From: Flavobacteriales bacterium
GTDB taxonomy: Bacteria > Bacteroidota > Bacteroidia > Flavobacteriales_D > Crocinitomicaceae
Length of the DNA stretch: 5,151 nt
Assembly (NCBI GenBank): GCA_947496835.1
Contig: CANMFV010000095.1
Location: 1 to 5,151, forward strand
Direction of reading: 5' to 3'
A program made the translations under genes and the position numbers. Shown one piece after another: positions 1 to 5,151 of the stretch (the first letter of the stretch is position 1; every line of letters starts with the position of its first letter). A model generated the notes under the pieces. The model did not search any database. It had not been told where the DNA came from and worked only from the letters and a program-made list of their open reading frames with translations.

Positions 1-1
1 A

Positions 2-433
2 AATAACCAAAATTCGAATAACTCAAACAATCCAACATCTACAACAGTACGTGGTACGAATTACTTTGGAACTGGTGGAAGCGGTGGTGGAACAGGTTCT
101 GGGAATGGTCCATTTGGAGGTTCAGGAAGTGGTACTGATGATGGTGTGGGTCCAGGAAAAGGTTCAGGAAGCGGAAAAGCGCGCGTGCGTTTAAACAATG
201 TAAGTACACCACAATACGACATCGATGTTGATTGCCGTGTAGGATTAAAATTAACGATTAATCCAGAGGGTATAGTTACGGATTGCCGACCGATTAAATC
301 CGTGACAACATGTACAAATCAAAGCATTATAAATGACGTGATTCGCCTTGTGAAACAACAAGTTCGATTTAACAAGGATCCTGGATCCCCACTTGTTCAA
401 GCGGATTACACCATTCGCCTAAACGCTCGGTAA
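2..433 (+). CDS. TonB C-terminal-like domain protein, copy 1 (5' end missing)
   Basis: The reading frame is open from the left edge to the TAA at 431-433, giving 143 visible residues; the true start lies upstream. Order of parts: an Asn/Ser-rich stretch (1-15), a Gly/Ser/Thr-rich linker (about 18-60), then a C-terminal domain (about 61-143). The domain has an R-x-R-L-N-N segment, P-x-Y at 70-72, a G-L-K-L-T-I-N-P-E-G strand-turn (81-90) and a final F-N-K-D-P-G-S-P (123-130) followed by a Y-T-I-R-L strand. This layout resembles the C-terminal domain of Bacteroidota proteins annotated as energy transducer TonB, which contact TonB-dependent outer-membrane receptors. That call is from pattern memory, not a search. 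Three cysteines (78, 95, 104) could form a disulfide in the periplasm. The in-frame GTG at 146 sits inside the glycine linker and is not a credible start. Energy transduction cannot be claimed without the N-terminus. A homologous copy follows at 516. Confidence 0.72.
   Translation, partial: NNQNSNNSNNPTSTTVRGTNYFGTGGSGGGTGSGNGPFGGSGSGTDDGVGPGKGSGSGKARVRLNNVSTPQYDIDVDCRVGLKLTINPEGIVTDCRPIKSVTTCTNQSIINDVIRLVKQQVRFNKDPGSPLVQADYTIRLNAR
33..60 (+). repeat. Direct repeat in linker-coding DNA, copy A (partner 787-814)
   Basis: Bases 33-60 and 787-814 match at 27 of 28 positions; the first 21 are identical. Both encode the same T-S-T-T-V-R-x-T-N junction just before the glycine-rich linker. The offset is 754 bases. 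It is the best-conserved nucleotide block of the tandem gene duplication and could support recombination between the copies. Confidence 0.85.
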
Positions 434-515
434 TGTAAGTTATTACAACGAAAAAGCCACTTTTCTATAGATTCATTTTGAATGGTATTTTATTGATTTT
501 CAAATACATAAAAAT

Positions 516-1046
516 ATGAGAAGTTTAATTTTTCTATTGCTAATTTTTCATTCTTCAATCGCTTTTGTTCAAAAACATAGACAAATATTTTCTAAAAAAG
601 AATTGACATTTCAATTGAAGGAAAATCAACAAAGTTTGTTCGAGTTAAAAAATCAAATTAATGATTTATCCATACAAGTTATAGAGTTGAGATATGACAT
701 AAGGCAAGTTAATGACAGTTTAGAACATTACAAGAATCAATTAAAAGAAATTACTCGAAAAGATAATTCCCTTTACTCGACAATTACAACATCTACAACA
801 GTACGTGATACGAATCCCTTTGGTACTGGTGGAAACGATGGTGGAACAAGTTCTGAAGAAGGTACAGGTGGAGGTAGAGGTTCTGCAACGGGTTCATTAG
901 GTGGTGGATGTCAAGTTGGGCTAATATTAACTATCAATTCAGAGGGGATTGTAATGGATTGTCGACAGATTAAATCCGTTACGACATGCACAAATCAATC
1001 CGTTATTAATGATGCAATCAGACGTGCAAAACAACGACATAAATAA
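516..1046 (+). CDS. Signal peptide / coiled-coil / TonB-C-like protein, copy 2, truncated by frameshift
   Basis: ATG at 516 begins 176 residues. The N-terminus has one Arg and then a hydrophobic run (4-11), with S-I-A (14-16) as a possible signal peptidase site; it could instead be an uncleaved anchor. Residues 41-79 form a regular heptad pattern: L41, L44, I48, L51, V55, L58, I62, V65, L69, Y72, L76, I79, always spaced 3 then 4, so a coiled coil is very likely. A Gly/Ser/Thr linker (about 101-131) leads into a TonB-C-like segment from C132. Against copy 1, V134-Q173 matches at 32 of 40 positions, including the 11-residue block I152-S162. Compared with copy 1, about 26 residues are missing before C132, including the R-x-R-x-N and P-x-Y parts of the domain. 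The frame then breaks near 1035 and the last strand is lost, so the product is probably a damaged domain on an intact coiled-coil stalk. No clear ribosome site precedes the start, which is usual for this phylum. Function unknown. Confidence 0.7.
   Translation: MRSLIFLLLIFHSSIAFVQKHRQIFSKKELTFQLKENQQSLFELKNQINDLSIQVIELRYDIRQVNDSLEHYKNQLKEITRKDNSLYSTITTSTTVRDTNPFGTGGNDGGTSSEEGTGGGRGSATGSLGGGCQVGLILTINSEGIVMDCRQIKSVTTCTNQSVINDAIRRAKQRHK
787..814 (+). repeat. Direct repeat in linker-coding DNA, copy B (partner 33-60)
   Basis: Second member of the near-identical pair described at 33-60, with one mismatch (A for G at 808). Further matches follow in the glycine-rich part. At the 3' ends of the genes (395-433 against 1066-1104) the offset falls to 671 bases. 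The 83-base difference equals the 78-base linker/domain loss plus the 5-base frame-breaking loss in copy 2. Confidence 0.85.
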
Positions 1047-1104
1047 TGATTCAGGTGTGCCTTTAGTTCAAGCGGATTATACCATCAGGCTAAACGCTCG
1101 ATAA
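1039..1104 (+). pseudogene. Out-of-frame C-terminal remnant of copy 2
   Basis: This stretch has no start of its own. Read in the frame of 1048, it encodes I-N-N-D-S-G-V followed by PLVQADYTIRLNAR and a TAA at 1102-1104. Copy 1 ends with F-N-K-D-P-G-S and the same 14 residues. It is therefore the natural end of the gene that starts at 516, displaced from frame 0 to frame +1. Between the shared Lys-Gln codons and this block, copy 1 has 9 bases (363-371 region) and copy 2 has 4 (1035-1038), a net loss of 5. The shift could be a true mutation or a one-base sequencing error on top of a 6-base difference. Confidence 0.8.
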
Positions 1105-1117
1105 GCTTAGAATTCGT

Positions 1118-2113
1118 TTAACAACTCATAGATTTTTCCACCATTAATTTCGATCCCACGTAATATGGAATACGTTGGTGCAATTTCGTTGGTTGAATTT
1201 CCATAATCCGTTTTTTTCCTGTAGTCGCGAGTCCACCGGCTTGTTCAGCGATAAATGCCAAGGGATTACATTCGTACAATAAACGCAGTCTTCCCTCCGG
1301 CGCAGATGGAACGGCTGGATAAATGTATATTCCACCTTTAATCATATGTCGGTGAAAATCAGCTACAAGAGAACCAATGTATCTTCCAGAGTATGGTTTA
1401 CCCGTTTGATTATCGTAACTCTGACAATAATTGATGTACGCTTTTAATCCAGGATCAAAATCATTTAAATTACCTTCGTTCACAGCATAAATACGACCGT
1501 TTTCCGGCATTTTCATGTCAGGATGTGAAAGGAAAAATTCACCGATACTTGGGTCTAGCGTGAATCCATTTACGCCGTTACCTGTTGTATAAACAAGAAT
1601 GGTTGATGAGCCATAAAGTACATATCCCGCAGCCACCTGTTCGGTTCCTGGCTGCAACATATCTTCCAATGTAGCTTTTGTTCCTTGCGGGGAAATTCGT
1701 CGGTAGATAGAAAAGATAGTTCCAATCGAAACATTTACATCTATGTTACTTGAACCATCTAATGGGTCAAACAACACAACATATTTTCCGTTTTTAGACT
1801 GTTCAGATTCAAATGCTAAGAAGTCATCATTTTCTTCTGAAGCAATTCCACAAACTTCTCCACCCTGGGAAAAAGCGCGAATGAATGCTTCATCAGCAAC
1901 AACATCCAATTTTTGTTGTTCTTCTCCTTGAATATTTTGTCCACCTTGGGCGCCCAAAATATGTTCAACGAGTCCCGCTTTACGTACATCATTACTTACT
2001 ATTTTAGAAGCAAGAACAATGTCATTTAGCAATCTTGAAAGTTCACCTGTAGCATAAGGAAAGTGACTTTGATTCGTCACGATAAACTCGTGCAGCGTGA
2101 TCAATCTCGACAT
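1118..2113 (-). CDS. fbp: Fructose-1,6-bisphosphatase, class I
   Basis: Cytosolic enzyme that hydrolyses fructose 1,6-bisphosphate to fructose 6-phosphate, the committed step of gluconeogenesis. The 331 residues match the usual class I length. Metal ligands line up with the well-studied pig enzyme: D70, E93-E94, D116 and D119 in F-D-P-L-D-G-S-S-N-I-D (115-125), and E281 in the signature R-L-R-L-L-Y-E-C-N-P-L-A (275-286). The substrate-site Lys of the pig enzyme (K274) is Arg here (R275), which the family signature allows. The AMP-inhibition site also looks retained: T22-G23-E24-L25 near the N-terminus and K110-Y111 before the metal site, with Ser26 where pig has Thr31. AMP inhibition is thus likely, by inference. 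The ATG at 2113 gives the expected start just before the T-G-E-L helix. It follows the stress-protein gene by 8 bases with no room for a separate promoter, so the two are probably co-transcribed. No Shine-Dalgarno site is visible. Its stop lies 13 bases from the end of the copy 2 remnant, which converges on it. Confidence 0.98.
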   Translation of the reverse strand: MSRLITLHEFIVTNQSHFPYATGELSRLLNDIVLASKIVSNDVRKAGLVEHILGAQGGQNIQGEEQQKLDVVADEAFIRAFSQGGEVCGIASEENDDFLAFESEQSKNGKYVVLFDPLDGSSNIDVNVSIGTIFSIYRRISPQGTKATLEDMLQPGTEQVAAGYVLYGSSTILVYTTGNGVNGFTLDPSIGEFFLSHPDMKMPENGRIYAVNEGNLNDFDPGLKAYINYCQSYDNQTGKPYSGRYIGSLVADFHRHMIKGGIYIYPAVPSAPEGRLRLLYECNPLAFIAEQAGGLATTGKKRIMEIQPTKLHQRIPYYVGSKLMVEKSMSC

Positions 2114-2121
2114 GGTATAAA

Positions 2122-2946
2122 TTAGATAGAAAACATGCTCCCATGTTCGTTTCCAATTTGAATTGGATTCACGATCAAGGTTGGAATTAATGCATCGTTT
2201 GTTATAATGTATTGCTCGTAGTTTGTTGTCAATGCTGACAAGAAATTACTGCGATTCAAGTTCATGATGGCAATTAAATCTGCATCTACACTTACTGCAT
2301 ATTTCACAACTTCTTTATCGAAACCACTTCTTGAAACAATAGCAGAAGTCATTTCAATGTTTCTGTCTTTAAAGAAACTTTCAGAAAACGTGATGTTAGA
2401 GACTACTTGATGACGCAGGTATTCATCTGTTTCATCCGGAGTAACTACGTGAACTTTTGAATTAAAGTATTTTGCCAAATTTGCAACTATAGACAATTTT
2501 TGTTTGGTCTCTTTGTGTAAATCCATTGGAACAACGATGGAATCATATCCTGTTGCTTTCACAGATTTCTCTTGAACAATGATAAAAGGAACTTGAGAAC
2601 TTGTTACTACTTTCAATGCATGGCTTCCAGTAATGTGTTGCCAACCGTGCGCACCATGTGTTCCCATAAAAATGAGTTCAGCAACATGTTCAGCAGCAAA
2701 AGCACCAATATCTTCAAAAATACTTCCTATGCGCACATTCGGTTGAATATCCACTCCCTCTCCAGCAAATTTCGCGATCACATTTTGCAATTGCGCTAAT
2801 GCATCTTGAATTTGATTTTCTTTAGAGACCACGTGTAAAATCTGAACAATGGCGTTTAGTGGTTTTGCAGTTGCAATTGCGTGTTGTAGAGCGATATCCG
2901 CAACGATCGTAAAATCATGAGGTACGATGAAAGTTTTTTGTTGCAT
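2122..2946 (-). CDS. Universal stress protein (UspA family), tandem two-domain
   Basis: The 274-residue cytosolic protein holds two Usp folds in tandem, about 1-126 and 134-260. Domain 1 starts K-T-F-I-V-P-H-D-F and contains M-G-T-H-G (94-98) followed by G-S at 107-108 and a V-P-F-I-I-V-Q strand. This is the nucleotide-binding loop of ATP-binding Usp proteins, but with 8 rather than 9 residues between the second and third glycines. Domain 2 starts Y-D-S-I-V-V-P-M-D and ends I-P-T-L-I-V-N-P. Its equivalent loop (M-N-L-N-R-S-N-F, 228-235) lacks the glycines, so it probably does not bind ATP in the standard way. Family members take part in stress and growth-arrest responses; the specific role cannot be read here. 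The ATG at 2946 fits the start of the first strand. It is first in a unit with fbp downstream and is divergent from the GH3 gene, with a TAnnTTTG motif 14 bases before its start. Confidence 0.93.
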   Translation of the reverse strand: MQQKTFIVPHDFTIVADIALQHAIATAKPLNAIVQILHVVSKENQIQDALAQLQNVIAKFAGEGVDIQPNVRIGSIFEDIGAFAAEHVAELIFMGTHGAHGWQHITGSHALKVVTSSQVPFIIVQEKSVKATGYDSIVVPMDLHKETKQKLSIVANLAKYFNSKVHVVTPDETDEYLRHQVVSNITFSESFFKDRNIEMTSAIVSRSGFDKEVVKYAVSVDADLIAIMNLNRSNFLSALTTNYEQYIITNDALIPTLIVNPIQIGNEHGSMFSI

Positions 2947-2960
2947 AGTTGAATTTTTTA

Positions 2961-2968
2961 CAAAATTA
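2961..2968 (-). promoter_or_regulatory. Possible -7 promoter element for usp-fbp
   Basis: Read on the - strand this is TAATTTTG, an exact match to the Bacteroidota -7 consensus TAnnTTTG. It ends 14 bases before the usp ATG, so the leader would be very short. I see no TTG at the expected -33 spacing, and an AT-rich intergenic region can produce the motif by chance. It is the only exact match on this strand between the two divergent genes. Confidence 0.4.
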
Positions 2969-3004
2969 AGACAAAGTGACTAAAGAACGCACTAGTTTTA
3001 TCTT

Positions 3005-3012
3005 TATTTTTG
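3005..3012 (+). promoter_or_regulatory. Possible -7 promoter element for the GH3-family gene
   Basis: TATTTTTG matches the Bacteroidota -7 consensus TAnnTTTG exactly and lies 38 bases before the GH3 ATG at 3051, giving a normal leader of about 30 bases. No clear TTG is present about 20 bases further upstream. Together with the motif at 2961-2968 it would make a compact back-to-back promoter region. Confidence 0.45.
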
Positions 3013-3050
3013 TATGAAGGTGATTTACTTTTCGAGACAAAAACAGGATT

Positions 3051-4571
3051 ATGCCAATTATTGGAAAACTCATCCAAAAAACGACTGCATTGAGCTTCAA
3101 ACGAAATGCAAAAAAAGGAATTGATTACCGTCATCAACTAGAAGCGTTACGCAACACGATTGACCGAGCGAAAAGTACGAAGTTTGGTTTTGTGTACTCG
3201 TTTCACTCGATTTTAGATAAAACAGATGTGGTCTCGCAGTATCAGAAAATGGTTCCAATTGTTGACTACGATGAGTTTCACGAAAAATGGTTGAAAGGTT
3301 CGATTGCCGGAGTGAAGGACCATACATGGAAAGGACGGATAAAATATTATGCATTATCATCCGGAACAACAGGTTCGCCAAGTAAACGGATACCTGTTAC
3401 AACAGAAATGATTCGCTCATTTCAACGTGTTAGTTTGCGTCAATTTTCCATTTTACACGAATTAAATTTACCCGAAGAATTTTATTCTGCGAGTGTCCTT
3501 GCTGTTGGTGGATCAACAAAACTCACGAAGAAAAGTACACATATAGAAGGTGATCTTAGTGGTATTTTAAAAAAACACACCTCAATTATTGCCGCGCCCT
3601 TTACAAAACCAGCTAAAAAAATAACCAATTTAAAAAGTTGGAAAGAAAAATTGCCTTTGATGATTGAGGAAGCTCCAAATTGGAACATTGGTATTATCGC
3701 AGGGATTCCAAGTTGGTGTATTTTATTAATGGAAGAAATCGTCAAGCATTACCAATTGGATTCAATTCATGACATATGGCCGAATTTACATGTGTATGTG
3801 CATGGTGGAATATACATGGAGCCTTACCGAGATCGATTGGAAAAAATCTGTGCTCAAAAAGTTGAATTACTTGACACTTATTTGGCGAGTGAGGGATATT
3901 TTGGATACCAAACTAGTCCTAATAGAAAAGGGATGAAGTTGTTAATGAACAATGCCATATTCTTTGAGTTTGTGCCTTTTAATTCTGATTATTTTGATGA
4001 AAACGGGGAATTAATCAATAAAAATAAAGCTTACACCATTAGTGAGGTGAAAGAAGGGATTGACTATGCGTTGGTCATTACAACGAATGCTGGTTTATGG
4101 CGATACCTCATCGGAGACTTAGTTCGTTTTGTTGATTTAGAAGCGCATGAAATCATCATTTCAGGTAGAATAAAACAGTTCCTGAGTTTATGTGGTGAGC
4201 ATCTTTCGTTGGATAACATCAACCAGGCCTTAATGAGATTGGCCCATTCCCAAGGAGTTACAATTTCAGAATACACCCTTTTTGCGGATGAAGACCGTCA
4301 GATTCACCATTGGTATGTTGGGTCAGATATTCCTTTTGATTCAACTCAAATCATGGAAGAATTGGACAAAGAACTAGGTTTATTAAATGATGACTATGCT
4401 TATGTTCGTAAATACAATTTAGGAAAACCTACACTAACGATTGTTCCTACCGAAACATTTTATGGGTTCTTGGAGTCTTTAGGGAAATTAGGTGCCCAAA
4501 ATAAAATGCCACGTGTACTCAATAAAGAGCAAGCAGTACAGTGGATAGCATATCTTAACGCAAACGATTGA
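3051..4571 (+). CDS. GH3 auxin-responsive promoter family protein (acyl-acid amido synthetase-like)
   Basis: The 506 residues form a bacterial GH3 homologue, shorter than the roughly 570-610 of plant GH3 enzymes. Plant members belong to the adenylating superfamily: they activate a carboxylic acid with ATP and join it to an amino acid. Motifs seen in order: S-S-G-T-T-G-S-P-S-K (103-112), the phosphate-binding loop; G-G-I-Y (252-255); Y-L-A-S-E-G-Y-F-G-Y (278-287), matching the plant S-S-E-x-x-F-G region; G-L-W-R-Y-L-I-G-D-L-V-R-F (348-360); S-G-R-I-K-Q-F-L-S-L-C-G-E-H-L-S (371-386); and N-K-M-P-R (484-488) near the C-terminus, like the plant Q-Y-K-T-P-R with its probable active-site Lys (K485 here). 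All core motifs are present, so it is probably an active adenylating enzyme. Acid and amine substrates in bacteria are not known, and I do not infer auxin chemistry. The ATG at 3051 follows an AGGA that is too close to be a good ribosome site. Its last 17 bases overlap the PorP/SprF gene tail-to-tail. Confidence 0.93.
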   Translation: MPIIGKLIQKTTALSFKRNAKKGIDYRHQLEALRNTIDRAKSTKFGFVYSFHSILDKTDVVSQYQKMVPIVDYDEFHEKWLKGSIAGVKDHTWKGRIKYYALSSGTTGSPSKRIPVTTEMIRSFQRVSLRQFSILHELNLPEEFYSASVLAVGGSTKLTKKSTHIEGDLSGILKKHTSIIAAPFTKPAKKITNLKSWKEKLPLMIEEAPNWNIGIIAGIPSWCILLMEEIVKHYQLDSIHDIWPNLHVYVHGGIYMEPYRDRLEKICAQKVELLDTYLASEGYFGYQTSPNRKGMKLLMNNAIFFEFVPFNSDYFDENGELINKNKAYTISEVKEGIDYALVITTNAGLWRYLIGDLVRFVDLEAHEIIISGRIKQFLSLCGEHLSLDNINQALMRLAHSQGVTISEYTLFADEDRQIHHWYVGSDIPFDSTQIMEELDKELGLLNDDYAYVRKYNLGKPTLTIVPTETFYGFLESLGKLGAQNKMPRVLNKEQAVQWIAYLNAND

Positions 4572-5151
4572 CTTTAAATAAGGAGTTTTTCGTGAATGTA
4601 AAAGCAAAATTTACTTCTATTGAGTGTCGATAAGCACTTGCAATTCGACCCAAGTCATAATCGTATGATAGACCTACATCAATTGAACCAAAATTAAAAG
4701 AGAAATAAGGCGCAATTGTACCCATAGATCTAAAATACAATCCCATCACAAGTGATTGCGAGCTTACGAGATTGGTGATTTCAGAATTGCCTTTTAAGTT
4801 TGAACGATAAAACAATCCAAGAATCGTTTCCCGGTGGGGGCCTTGTAAGAGTTGGATTATACTGAAAGCCAAACTTGATTTGTCATCAAAAGCGTATTTG
4901 ACTTGTGAATTGAAGCAATATTTTCTAAATAACCGATCCGTTGTTAAGCTGTTATAATTTAATTTAGGGCTGTTTGCATGTGCAATGGAAAACCCACCAA
5001 GAAATGAAAGATCGCCAGCACTTAGATTCGGTTTGTTTCCCGGAATGTAGCGGTAGTTCATTCCCAATCCGGCATCTAAATAAGAAAACGAGTTGAAATC
5101 ATTCGCTTCACCCGAATAAACATTCGGATCTAAAGAATTTCCATTCCATTG
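4555..5151 (-). CDS. Type IX secretion system membrane protein, PorP/SprF family (N-terminus missing)
   Basis: The frame is open from the right edge (first codon CAA at 5151-5149) to the TAA at 4557-4555, giving 198 C-terminal residues. Full-length members are roughly 300-340, so about the first 110-140 are beyond the window. The visible part starts Q-W-N-G-N-S-L-D-P-N with S-G-E at 13-15. It continues with alternating amphipathic strands such as F-S-Y-L-D-A-G-L-G-M-N-Y-R-Y (22-35), F-L-G-G-F-S-I-A-H (50-58), A-P-Y-F-S-F-N-F (147-154), D-V-G-L-S-Y-D-Y (158-165) and H-S-I-E-V-N-F-A-F-T-F (176-186). This is the outer-membrane beta-barrel pattern of PorP/SprF proteins, which work with the T9SS in Bacteroidota; many genomes carry several paralogues paired with large adhesin-like genes, so a specific secretion partner is not implied. 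The barrel ends F-A-F-T-F and is followed by an 11-12 residue tail (K-N-S-L-F-K-V-N-R-L-R). The in-frame TTG at 5067 lies inside the barrel and is not the start. Confidence 0.87.
   Translation of the reverse strand, partial: QWNGNSLDPNVYSGEANDFNSFSYLDAGLGMNYRYIPGNKPNLSAGDLSFLGGFSIAHANSPKLNYNSLTTDRLFRKYCFNSQVKYAFDDKSSLAFSIIQLLQGPHRETILGLFYRSNLKGNSEITNLVSSQSLVMGLYFRSMGTIAPYFSFNFGSIDVGLSYDYDLGRIASAYRHSIEVNFAFTFTKNSLFKVNRLR

Noticed and set aside
146..433. A separate small gene starting at the GTG at 146.
   Set aside because: The same frame is open to the window edge and this GTG is in the middle of the glycine-rich linker, so it is an internal valine codon.
452..464. Small hairpin AAAAG-CCA-CTTTT after copy 1, considered as a terminator.
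   Set aside because: The stem is only 5 base pairs, nearly all A-T, with a 3-base loop and no following run of T. It is unlikely to be stable.
473..480. TCATTTTG upstream of copy 2, considered as a TAnnTTTG promoter element.
   Set aside because: It misses the second conserved base and there is no -33 TTG at suitable distance. It could also be chance in AT-rich DNA.
1026..1046. Programmed ribosomal frameshift site joining copy 2 to its out-of-frame tail.
   Set aside because: The needed change is +1 (or -2), there is no classic slippery heptamer or obvious stimulatory hairpin, and copy 1 is in frame without one. Mutation or sequencing error is simpler, though the synonymous tail keeps the question open.
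1105..1117. Shared terminator between copy 2 and fbp.
   Set aside because: Only 13 bases separate the ends and they contain no stem-loop beyond the short palindrome AAGCTT at the edge.
1743..1931. Open frame on the + strand inside fbp, and similar antisense frames inside the usp and GH3 genes.
   Set aside because: They lie wholly within strongly supported genes, have no protein-family character, and reflect the reverse reading of real codons.
3014..3124. A 36-codon open frame starting at an ATG in the GH3 leader and overlapping the GH3 start in another frame.
   Set aside because: It begins only one base after the putative -7 element, so it would lie before or at the transcript start. It has no ribosome site and no recognisable sequence.

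Overview
The window looks like chromosomal DNA from an AT-rich member of the Bacteroidota, most likely of the Flavobacteriales type. The evidence is a PorP/SprF-family outer-membrane protein of the type IX secretion system (T9SS), a bacterial GH3-family protein, TonB-like proteins with glycine-rich linkers, weak or absent Shine-Dalgarno sites, and TAnnTTTG promoter-like motifs. The genus cannot be fixed from the sequence alone. I see no rRNA, tRNA, CRISPR array, insertion sequence or phage gene.

Left part (1-1104, + strand): two tandem, homologous genes for secreted or periplasmic proteins with a TonB-C-like terminal domain. Copy 1 is cut by the window start and has an intact C-terminus (stop at 431-433). 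Copy 2 (start at 516) has a signal peptide or anchor, a long clean coiled coil, a shortened glycine-rich linker and a TonB-C-like domain. Its frame breaks near 1035, so it stops at 1046. The remaining homologous C-terminus lies in another frame up to 1104. In that remnant the two copies encode the same last 14 residues and differ only at synonymous sites.

Middle part (1118-2946, - strand): a two-gene unit, read right to left. A two-domain universal stress protein gene is followed after 8 bases by a class I fructose-1,6-bisphosphatase gene (fbp). The phosphatase is complete, with all metal ligands and most of the AMP-inhibition site, so it should serve gluconeogenesis and sugar-phosphate supply. 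The pairing suggests, but does not prove, a shared metabolic or stress response.

Right part (2947-5151): a 104-base divergent intergenic region carries a TAnnTTTG motif in each direction. It separates the stress-protein unit from a complete GH3-family gene (506 residues, adenylating-enzyme motifs visible) on the + strand. The GH3 gene overlaps tail-to-tail by 17 bases with the 3' end of a PorP/SprF-family gene on the - strand, which runs off the window.

Most of the window is ordinary housekeeping and envelope content. The best leads are the decaying tandem TonB-like pair with its out-of-frame but apparently selected C-terminus, and the bacterial GH3 enzyme of unknown substrate. I did not find a convincing new multi-gene system.
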